A DNA stretch of 64,000 nt from Stomorhina lunata (Eukaryota > Arthropoda > Insecta > Diptera > Rhiniidae). Positions within the stretch are counted from its first letter, which is position 1; each line of letters begins with the position of its first letter. The translations under genes were made by a program, and so were the position numbers. The stretch is from positions 119,705,564 through 119,769,563 of the forward strand of contig OW121741.1 of assembly GCA_933228675.1 (NCBI GenBank). Direction: 5' to 3'. Positions 50,111 to 59,161 of the stretch are shown one piece after another. The notes beneath the pieces were generated by a model. It had not been told where the DNA came from. It saw nothing but the letters and a program-made list of their open reading frames with translations, and searched no databases.

Positions 50111-50462
50111 AAATTGTTAAATATTAGAATTTATTTCTGTTTTGAAAAATATTCCCAGTATTTACAAAAATATTCCCATTGTTTACAAAAATAATAGTGT
50201 CATGGCAACAATTTTCGAGATTATATTTCTTTGTTCTCTCGAACCATGTATTTTGTTGCTATAAAATGGATTTTGATTTGTTTCTTGCCAATTAAGTTTT
50301 TGTCTTTTCTTTAACAAAGCCGACCAACTCTGTTTACATCCAAATTCCAACTGAATGATTTTAATACTTATTTTCACGAGTTTTATTAATGATCGTGGTA
50401 TTTACGAAAATTAGAAATAAATCATCGGCTTCTGGTGGTATGGGCCGTAGACTACCACATAG
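50111..50462 (-). mobile_element. Head module copy H3, inverted
   Basis: Reverse-complement match to H1 over its full length, including the ATTGGGAATATTTTTGTAAA motif, ACAGAGTTGGTCGGC, CACGATCATTAATAAAACTC and CATACCACCAGAAGCCGATG. The junction block (ATTTTTATATTTTTTAGAT on the minus strand) again touches the array. With H1, H2 and H4 this shows that the pairing with the array is independent of orientation and position. Confidence 0.75.
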
Positions 50463-50689
50463 ACTGCAATTTTATGTTCTTACTAGAACATAAAAATAGA
50501 AAAAATAGCAAAAACAATTTAAAATTGCATTTTCTATATGTACATGACGTTTCTTAAATGTACCTTGACATCTCTAAAATGTACTTTGATAGTTCGTCCA
50601 AAGTCTATTTGTAGGTTATGGTATTTGCTAATAACCCACTTTAGTAATTATAAAAAGCTAAATTAGAATAAAGACGGCCCATGTTAGGA

Positions 50690-50885
50690 GCAGGAGTTAA
50701 GAGGAGAAGTCTGAAGCTTCGATGAAAAGACCAAGTAGATTAAAATCTTTCAAAGCTTGACCTACGAAATTAGGGAATACGCGCATAACATCGAATGCGT
50801 TGGAATTCTGAAATATGCTCGGTCTTTGACCTTAACAGGTTGTAAATATAGACCATTTAAGTAAGTAAGTACACTGTCCAAAAGC
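50690..50885 (+). pseudogene. Decayed non-LTR retrotransposon 3' region, copy 1
   Basis: CTTCGATGAAAAGACCAAGT, then AAAATCTTTCAAAGCTTGAC and CTACGAAATTAG, matches the minus-strand text at 56.22-56.29 kb. Translated, it gives KDQV, a stop, NLSKL, then DLRN with stops. That is a decayed form of the RWKDQVxxxLxxxGxRNW motif seen near the C-terminus of many endonuclease/reverse-transcriptase proteins of non-LTR elements. Homology continues through GGTCTTTGACCTTAA-type text to about 50870. Confidence 0.55.
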
Positions 50886-52520
50886 ACTTTTACTTTTGAG
50901 GTAGTCTACTTTGGCCATCAATAAGTCACCCTGTGAAAACATAGGTTAACCATAAATCCAAAATTCAGAAAGCTTGTGACTTCTTCAACAATTCTCTAAT
51001 ATATACTAATGCTATCACACTTACAGTTTAGAAGATAAGTATAATACAACCTTTTTTTTTTTTGATAAAACTTTTGATGAAAACTTTTTTTTTAAAAAAT
51101 GTAAATTCTCTGATTAAAGCCAAAAAATCTACGAAGCATTTTATTTAATATGATTTATTTTAGTTAAAAGAAATAACCTTAAAAAATACAAATTCATTGC
51201 TTTTAAAAAAAATATTTAAAACAAATCAATCATACATTTTTTCAACGAACCTTTTATTTGCTGTCAAATCTATATATTATACGCCCAGTCATCATCACCT
51301 CCCACTACCAGTTTCCTGAACAAATTACACTTACCAAAATTTTTGGTTACACATATATTTCATTAACATTTTTATTCTATTTGTTTAGCTGTTAATGGCT
51401 TAAAAATGGCAATAAAAGCTTTTGAAATGTAACGTATGTTACTTTTACCTACATATGTATGTATGTTAAATTAACAAAAAATCAGTACTAGTAAAAAATC
51501 ACTAGTGGTATGATTAATTAACTATTTACTTTGTGCTTCTGAGAGTTTAATTCAATTTCCTTCTCGCACTTTGAGTCAGTCCAGTCGAGCGTCTGGCCAC
51601 CAAACAATCAGTTGTTTAAATAAACATTTATTTCATTCATTCGTTCGTTCGTTTAGTAACTGCTTGCCCTGTCGATGATGATGATGTTCCTGATGTTTAA
51701 CTCTTAACTCTGGTTAATTTTCTCCCCATTTATTTGCACAACAAAGACTCGCACTACAAACAAATGCTTTATAGGTTGGACGGACTGAACGGGTGTTTGA
51801 CGCCGCTTAATCCATGTAAAGTTTTATACATATATTTTTTTTAATTTTTATTTATTTAGTCTTTTTATTACAGGGCAGCTTTTCAATTTGTTCATTACAA
51901 AAAAAAAGTGGGTAAAGTAGAGGGTTAATACGTTTTGTGTTGTTTGTCGTTTTCGATGCTTGTGTGTTTAACTTTTTTATTTTGCGCAAATAAACACAAA
52001 AAAGCGGGAGAAATACGTAAAAAGTGTAAGTCAAATTTTTTTTGTGTTGTTAGTCCATGTGCCAGGACCCAAGAGTCAGAACTCGAGTGTTTAAACACTG
52101 CAGCTGTTTGAGGGAATTATAATTGATAATGAATATTAAATTATTATTGGTTTTGGAAACAAATTGATTTATAGAGTTCAATAACTTAAGGCATAGTCTG
52201 TTTGTTTTTTGAGGAGATAAGAACTAGTAATAAATAAATTTTACTACAAAAAAAAATGAGATTTTAAAAGTTTATGGATTAATTGTGAATGTTTGTAGTA
52301 GTCTTATCGTACTCCGAAATAGTTAAAAACACGAATTCGATGGACACTTTTTAAAGGAACATGAAACTAGACTATTAATTCGAATCTCAAAGCTTAAGTG
52401 TTTAATAAGTGGGACTTATGAGATATCAACATTGGAAGATATCAACATTAGAAAATATGGTACTACACGGCTCACAGCTGTAATATAATAGAAAATTCTG
52501 CAATACAAAAACATTAAAAA
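50886..52520. other. Non-coding sequence, partly non-repetitive
   Basis: No gene is supported. The stretch 51530-51730 is of mixed composition (CTTTGAGTCAGTCCAGTCGA, GTCGATGATGATGATG) with an ATTCATTCGTTCGTTCG tetranucleotide run, and may be a conserved non-coding segment. The rest is A/T-rich. Confidence 0.45.
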
Positions 52521-52584
52521 TAGATATGTTGGGTCGAGCCCAAGTATTTGATACTCTTAACCACAGAGCTTATGTTTTTAACAC
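52521..52584 (-). mobile_element. Truncated mini-me-like terminal fragment
   Basis: GGGTCGAGCCCAAGTATTTG, then ATACTCTTAACCACAGAGCT, parallels the CGGTCAAGCCCGACTATG...CCCTTCACCACTAAGGTC terminus of copy M1. Only about 60 bp is recognisable. Confidence 0.4.
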
Positions 52585-52594
52585 TTATTAATTA

Positions 52595-53437
52595 CACTGC
52601 TCTGCAAAAATTCATTTTTTGTCTTTCCTTTTAATAAAACTATGCGGACTATATGGATCTTGATGCGCTAAACTCAAATCCGTTTTCGGTTTTTCTCCAT
52701 GAGATCTGGATTTTTTTTATGGGCGTGGCAAATTTTTCCCCTTAAATTAGTCTGGTACGAAGACCTGTTTCGTCATAACTCGAGAACGACTCATCCGATT
52801 TTCAAAATGAAAACACTTGAAGATGCAAAAAAACCATAAAAATCGGTAAAAAAATGTGAATTTTATTACCAATTTACTGCAGGTACCCAGTATTAATGAA
52901 ATTTGTCACATACATCAAACAAAACATCAATTAGGCTGTCGTCAGAGTGGGCGCCATAAGTACTAAAGCACCTTATATCATCAATGAGTGTCAGGTATTT
53001 ACTTGTATCTATTAAAAAAATTCACAATTTTAAACCGATTTTTATGGTTTATAGCTTATTTTATTCTTAAGATATGTAGCTCTTAGAAAAATGTTTAAAA
53101 TGTTAAAATTTTACTTTATCTTTTTTTAATTACAATTTTAACCTGAAAAAATTCCGAATTTCGCACGAAAAAAAAATTTTTTCTCCATTAATTTCTAAAT
53201 AACTCCAAAACGATAAGAGATACAGAAAAATTATATTAGACTAAAGTGTTTTAATTTTGAAAATCGGATGAGTCGTTCTCGAGTTAGGACAAAATAGGTC
53301 TCCGTACCTTTGTCACGCCCATAAAAAAAATTCCAGATCTGATGGAAAAAAACCGACAACGGATCTGAGTTAAGCGCATCAAAATCCATGTAGTCCACAT
53401 AGTTTTATTAAAAGGAGGATTTGGCTACAGAGCAGTG
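52595..53437. mobile_element. hAT-like non-autonomous inverted-repeat element
   Basis: The ends are CACTGCTCTG (52595) and its complement CAGAGCAGTG (ending 53437). Inverted arms of about 240 bp include CCTTTTAATAAAACTATG, GATGCGCT.AACTCA, TAACTCGAGAACGACTCATC and CGATTTTCAAAAT. TTATTAAT occurs at 52585-52592 and directly after the right end at 53438-53445, an apparent 8-bp target duplication with two extra bases (TA) on the left. The 843-bp length, absence of coding capacity, CACTG/CAGTG ends and 8-bp duplication fit a hAT-type MITE. The flanks are AT-rich, so the duplication could be partly chance. Confidence 0.75.
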
Positions 53438-53532
53438 TTATTAATAAATATTGAAGCTTATCTTTACTTTTACAGACACATCTTTTGAGCTTAATTATTT
53501 TATTTTATCATAGCAACAATTCCATGCGATTT

Positions 53533-53795
53533 AAGCGGGAGTAGGCAGCCTATACAACCAGCAGCCGATGAATTTTTTTAATTTTCGTAAATACCACGAT
53601 CATTAATAAAACTCCTGAAAATGAGTATTAAAATCATTTAGTTGGAATTTGTATGTTAACAGAGTTGGTTGGTGACGCTTTGTTAAAGAAAATACAAAAA
53701 CAAAATAGGCAAGAAACAAATCAAAATCCAGTTATAGCAACAAAATACATGATTCGATTTTTTTTTTAAATATTGGGAATATTTTTCAAAACAGA
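53533..53795 (+). mobile_element. Head module copy H4 of the satellite-carrying element
   Basis: GTAGGCAGCCTATACAACCA, CAGCCGATGAATTT, CACGATCATTAATAAAACTC and ACAGAGTTGGTTGGTG match H1 closely. It lacks the ACATTGTTGCCACGA end and most of the junction block, passing through TATTGGGAATATTTTTCAAA straight into array S6. Confidence 0.75.
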
Positions 53796-54260
53796 TATTT
53801 TCGATTCAAAAAATTTTCTATAGAAACATTTTTGATAAACAAATTTTCGTAGAAAATTTTTGATAAAAATTTTCTTTAGAAAAATTTTTGATAACAAATT
53901 TTCCAAAGTAAAATTTTTAATAAAAAATTTTCCATAGAAAAATTTTTGATAAACAAATTTTCTATAAAAAAACGTATAAAATATATGGAAAAAATTTTTA
54001 TAAAAAAATTAATAGAAAAAATTTTCTATAGAAAAATTTTGATAAAAAAAAATATTCTATAGAATAATTTTGATAAAAAAATTTTCTATAGAAAAATTTT
54101 GAAAAAAAAATATTCTATAGAATAATTTTGATAAAAAAAATTTTCTATAGAAAAATTCTGAAAAAAAAAATTTTTTGTGGAAAAATTCAAGTAAAAAAAT
54201 ATATAGAAACATTTTTTATAAAAAAATTGTCTACAGAAAAAATTTTGATAAAAAATGAGA
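53796..54260. repeat. ~30-bp minisatellite, array S6
   Basis: About 15 units with TTTTCTATAGAAAAATTTT and TGATAAAAAAA. It follows H4 and ends 120 bp before the CACAGTG-type right end at 54381. Confidence 0.88.
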
Positions 54261-54381
54261 TGCCCAACTTTGGGGCCAATTGTGCCCCCAGTTAAAGATA
54301 AGCTTTCTAGGTTCAAAATTATCCTAACTGCTTAGAAGTTGCGGACATATTTGCATTATATTTTTTCATCGTCCCACTGTG
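54261..54381 (-). mobile_element. CACAGTG-type element, right end
   Basis: On the minus strand it starts CACAGTGGGACGATGA, then AAATATGTCCGCAACTTCT, AAGCAGTTAGGATAATTTTG, and further in CCCCAAAGTTGGGCATCTCA. It aligns with the left end at 45328. The AAAGTTGGGCATCTC block parallels AAAGTTGGTCACCTC inside the 59.16-63.13 kb element. The flanking pentamers (CGATG left, CATTG right) do not match, so the two ends may belong to different copies. Confidence 0.6.
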
Positions 54382-54529
54382 CATTGTTTTGATGTTGTTG
54401 TATAAATTGATATGTTCGAAGCAAAACAAAATACCTTTTGTTAAATTCGTTTAAGAACTAAAGTAACGAAAGGACGGATTACTTTTTCTGCAACTTTTGC
54501 TATAAATTACTAAACCTTTAATAACATGA

Positions 54530-55520
54530 ATGAGTTCTCGGCCGTTTTTAGTAAGATATAGCTTGTTTTAGTTAAAAACTATTTTTGATGTTTCTTCTAT
54601 TATTTAGAATTTTATTAAAAAATATATATATTTTTTTTTTTGAGAAAATATTTTTTCGGTGTCTATTTCTTGGTATCTATTTCTTGGTATCTAACCAAAT
54701 TAGGAATAAATTGATGACGAATAAAAGAAAAAATTTTTTTCGAATTTCGGTTTTTCTTATTAGCTTAACATAACCAATTTTTTTAAGTTATGTTAGTTCC
54801 ATTTGCAAAAAACTTTTAAAAACTTAAATTTTTTTTAAATAATTCCTTTTTCGGTGTTTGTTTTTCGATATCTCTAAAACGACTAAGCAAATTAAGACAA
54901 ATTTGAAGACGACTAAAATAAAAAATTATTCTCGAATTTCGGTTTTTCGTATTAGTTCAACATAATCAGGCGTTTTTGAGTAATTTAAATTCCATTTGCG
55001 AAAATCGTATAAAAACTAAATTTTTTTAAAGAAACATTTTTTTCGGGGTTTTTTTCTCGATATCTCTAAAACGATTAAGTAGATTAAGCAAGATGTTAAG
55101 ACGACTTAAAGACAAAATTGTTCTCGAATTTCGGGTTTTCGTATTAGCTCAACATAACCAGCCATTTTTGAGTTATGTTAATTCCATTTGCGAAAATTGT
55201 ATAAAAACTAAAATTTTTGAAAAGAAATATTTTTTCGGTGTTTGTTTCTCGATATCTTTAAAACGACTAAGCGGATTAATAAAAATTTAAAGACGACTAA
55301 AAGTACACATTTTTCTCGAATTTCGGTTTTTCTTCCTAGCTCAATATAACCAGCCGTTTTTGAGTTAAGTTAATTCCATTTGCAAAAAACGTGTTAAAGC
55401 TAATTTTTTTCGGTGTATGTTTCTCGATGTCTGTAAAACGTCTAAGCGGATTAGGAAAACTTTGAGGTTGACTTAAAGACAAAGTTGTTCTCGAATTTTG
55501 TATTTTTTATTAGTCAATAT
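54530..55520. repeat. 192-bp tandem repeat
   Basis: Units begin CGGTGTTTGTTTCTCGATAT at 54657, 54852, 55044, 55236 and 55411, preceded by a partial unit. Each carries TCTAAAACGACTAAGCGGAT, CTCGAATTTCGGTTTTTCGT, ATTAGCTCAACATAACCAGC and GTTAATTCCATTTGCGAAAA. Copies differ by point changes and small indels, and the fourth is about 175 bp. The 65-codon and 62-codon frames here are not genes. Confidence 0.92.
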
Positions 55521-55599
55521 AAAGACCCAATTAATTATATTTCCAAAACAAACTATTTTTCAGAAAAAAAATGAAACCTGTAATTAAACTTGAGCAGAC

Positions 55600-56060
55600 T
55601 TAAGTCTTCTAGATTTGGTGAACAAATTTCATGCCACACAATCTTGCTGACCTGTATCTTTAAATTTGTAAACGTTATTATGGTTTTTGGGGTTTAAAAA
55701 AATTTTGTTTGTATGAGAAGTTTGATCAAATATGAACCGATTTCAATAAATTTTCGTACACTGATTTTGACTAATTTCGAATTTCACTTGAATACAAAAA
55801 ACAAATTGTTTCCATAAAGGGTCAAAACCTCTATTTCGAAATGCAGTTCTATGAGAGGTACCTGAAATGATCCGAATTGGTTCAAAAATAATCATGTGGC
55901 AAACAAAGCTTTTGAATTGACTTTCATTAAATTATCTTTTAAATTGCGTTCTATATTTTGATTACAAGCTTACATGGATAGCCAGCCAGCCTGACGGACA
56001 TTAGGAAGTGGTTCTGAGTCGATCTGTTTACTTAAAGATATTATTTTCATAAGCTCAATA
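55600..56060 (-). mobile_element. Decayed mini-me-like element, copy M5
   Basis: ATATGAACCGATTTCAATAA, ATGAGAGGTACC, AATTATCTTTTAAATTGCG, GCCAGCCAGCCTGACGGACA and GTGGTTCTGAGTCGATCTG occur in the same order as in copy M1. The GTCY run is present in complement. Its ends are not recognisable. Confidence 0.6.
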
Positions 56061-56109
56061 TCATTTATACAGTTGCTTTCTGAGCTCTCTTATATGGACC
56101 AAGACAAGG

Positions 56110-56345
56110 GACTATTTGTGAACTCAAAACTTCTAGTTATAGGGCTTGACGATCCCTAAATGGCCTATATTAACAACCACTTAAGGTCAAAGGGTGACCA
56201 TATTTTAGAACTATGAGCATATTCTCCAATTTCGCAGGCCCAGCTTTGAAAGATTTTCCTCTACTTGGTCTTTAAATCGAAGTTTCGAACTTACTCAAAC
56301 CCATTTTTTTATCGCTCTTATGGGAGAAATAGCGGCACATGTTAC
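56110..56345 (-). pseudogene. Decayed non-LTR retrotransposon 3' region, copy 2
   Basis: The minus strand of 56222-56285 reads through without a stop as LRFKDQVEENL, SKLGLRNWRICS. This matches the RWKDQVxxDLxxLGxRNW pattern near the C-terminus of non-LTR endonuclease/reverse transcriptases (the motif is recognised from memory of such proteins, and the family is not assigned). Stops appear immediately beyond. Downstream text, GGTCACCCTTTGACCTTAAG and AATATAGGCCATTTA, is shared with copy 1 at 50.7-50.87 kb, so both derive from one element. Confidence 0.6.
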
Positions 56346-57532
56346 CTCGCTACATTAACGGGTGTAAACGTAGTTTCCCGGTTGATACGAAGAGGAGGTC
56401 AGTGTCCACAGTTGTGATGAAGGATAACCATAATAAGTCTGGGCTTACCAAGTTAAGATCAATCAGAACCATTGCTTAGTATCCAACATCCCCTAGATCA
56501 CCCAAATACTTACTTTTATTTACGAAAATAATAAATAATTTGTAAGAGTAATGTTTTTCGGTGCCTGATAATTCGGTTGATGCATTCAAAATATATTCTA
56601 TGTAGATAAAACAATTAATTTATTGCAACACAAGCCAAGAATTTAGCTCACATCAATCATAATCTTATCTCAAAGTACCACTCTGAGCCATAATATGATC
56701 CCATTAACAACATAAACCATCATATTTATTCATAGTTTTAAAGTAATTTAAATGTTAACTTTGTTTAAGTTAAAACTTTTTCAATCAAACAAACTTTCAT
56801 TACGATAATGAACTTAAATAGTTATACCCCAAAGTTGGGGTATAAAAAAAAACTTTAAATAGAAGTTATTTTTCCAAAAAACTTAAATAACATATTTTTT
56901 ATGTATATTACAAGTATTATAATTTTCCTTATACTTAATCTAAAAATTTCACTAAATAAAGAAATAATGTTACAATTTTGATTGATCGAATTGTAAATAA
57001 GTGCGACTACATTGTAATGCCATTAATAACTGATATATTAAGTTAATCATTCATCTCCATGATGGTACTTAAGATGACACATTAGAGCTTAACAGGCCCC
57101 TCTAATAAATAAATACTTAAGTATTATGTTGAAATTTCTTTTTTGTATATAAATAAATGTGTTAAGTAGGAGGTAAACCTCAATCATCTTGAAAGAAAAT
57201 CTTAATATTATATAAAACATCTTTTATCAAAAAATTTCATGTTTTTGTGAAATCTTGTTATATAAACTTCAACATTTAAGAAATTTTCTTGGCCAAATGT
57301 GTGGGAGGTAAGCAATAGCACTAGGCAACAAAGATACATTTTAAGCTTAAATGCCAACTCTTTCTTATGTTGTTTTATATTAAAACAAACACTAGAAACT
57401 TAACTCCTAATTCATAAACTAATAATCAAACTATCAAAGCTTTATAGTAGATAATTTGAATGGACAATTTGATAAGCTTGTTATATTATTATTTTTCGTT
57501 TAGGTGGTTAAAGTATATAAATTTACAATTTT
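56346..57532. other. Non-coding sequence
   Basis: No gene is supported. The first 180 bp (GTTACCTCGCTACATTAACG, GTTGATACGAAGAGGAGG) is GC-richer and may belong to the adjacent retrotransposon relic. Elsewhere AT-rich, with CCCCAAAGTTGGGGTAT, a small palindromic segment, near 56827. Confidence 0.45.
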
Positions 57533-58306
57533 TATACCCTTCACCACCATAAGTGGAAAGGGTATTATAAGTTTGTGCTGATGTATGTAACGCATAGAAA
57601 TATTTGTCTTAGACCCACATTTTAATATACCAATAGGCTTAGAATCACTTTCTGAGTCGATTTAGCGATGCTCGTCCGTCCGTCCGTCTGCCTGGCTGGA
57701 CCCCCATGTAAACCTTGTAATCAAACTACAGGTCGCAATTCTAAAGATAATTCGATGAAATTTGGAACAGATAATTTTTTTGATAATGTAACCATGGCTA
57801 TTGAAATTCGTCAAAATCGGTAAATTATTTATGGTACCTCCCGTAGCTTTCACTTCCCGGAATTGATATATTAACCACAAATATCAAATATCAAACACTG
57901 CTTATATAAACCAAAAGCACTGTACCAAATTTCGTTGAAATCGGTCCACATTTGACCTTAGCTCCCATACAAACTCTTCTATCAAAACGCACTAAATGAG
58001 ACAAAAATCACTAAAACGCTCGTAAATCTATAGATAATGAAAATTTTTGGTTGATTTTTCGCATTTTTGTAACAACTGTAATCAATTTGCCAAATTTCTG
58101 GAAAATCGGTCCACATTTGACCCTAGCTCTCATATAAGTCCAAATGACGAAAACAGCTTAAATTAATAAGTTTTGAGAAAATGTTTGTATGATGGCAAAA
58201 TTCAGCAAATATTTGTCTTTATACAGATAAAAGAACACCTTTGACCTTAGTGGTGAAGGGTATCGCATGGTCGGGCTTGACCGACTATAGCACTTTCTTA
58301 CTTGTT
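57533..58306 (+). mobile_element. Mini-me-like dispersed element, copy M2 (best preserved)
   Basis: It starts TATACCCTTCACCACCATAA, with the imperfect inverted partner AAAGGGTATTATAAG. It then carries GTCCGTCCGTCCGTCTGCC (a GTCY run, about 57673), GGTACCTCCCGTAGC, CCACAAATATCAAATATC, ACCGATTTCAACG-type and TAGCTCCCATACAAAC blocks, a hairpin with GTCGG and CCGAC arms (58270-58285), and ends CTTTCTTACTTGT. Copy M1 is its inverted partner. The 72-codon minus frame at 57662-57880 reads repeat sequence also found in M1 and is not a gene. Confidence 0.8.
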
Positions 58307-59161
58307 TTTTTACTTTTTTTATTTCTGTTTCTACTATTTTCATCACAACTTAGGAAAGGGTTGTCCAAATTTATTACTTAAACTACTTAAATATTTAGAA
58401 TTAACTTATTTTTTAAGGTATTTATTTTTATTTAAAACATACAACATTTTTGAAATTCCCCAACAAACCAAGAAACGATACAGTATCATTTATGATATTA
58501 TATTTTGAAAGTTTATAGAATCATAAATGATTTGACTAAATGATATTGTTGTAATATTATATTTTTAAAAAAATATAATAAAAACTCGGTTATAAAATTT
58601 TGAACTTAGAATTAAAAATCAAAAAATTTTCAATAATAAAATTTTAAGAAAATAATTGCAATAAATATTTGTATATGCGCTAATTAAAGATAATATCGAC
58701 TTAAAAAATGGGAAAAATAATAACTGGTAAGTGCATTGCAATATTAATTTGAATTTTCTTTGAAATATATAATTATATCGTTTTTATTACAGATTTTAAA
58801 AGTGTTATTTTAATTGGCCTTTTACCCAGCGGTTTTTAATTCAAACATATCCAGTTATCAAACCAATTATGTAGGTATTGCTTTGCTTGTACAAAATATT
58901 ACAAATTTATAGATTAGTGATATATTTTTAGATTCATCGGAAGAATTCGTTATCTTGTTTCTTGGGGCATTCAAATAAAATTTTTAAGTGAAGGATTTTT
59001 GCAGAAAATCCTCAATTTTGAAGGTAAGTGTTAATATTTTATTGTAACAATAATTAGTTAAACTTCATATGGTGGTTTTGAATAGAATATTCTGTCATCC
59101 TTATGAAAACTGAAATTTGGAAAAATGTTCGTATATAACATTCACTCGCTATTTCACCATG

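Noticed and set aside
57662..57880. Minus-strand frame sharing MWLIYQFREVE with a frame at 32457-32645 as a conserved protein
   Set aside because: Both frames lie at equivalent places in mini-me-like copies M1 and M2. The similarity is that of the non-coding element and the frames diverge after short stretches.
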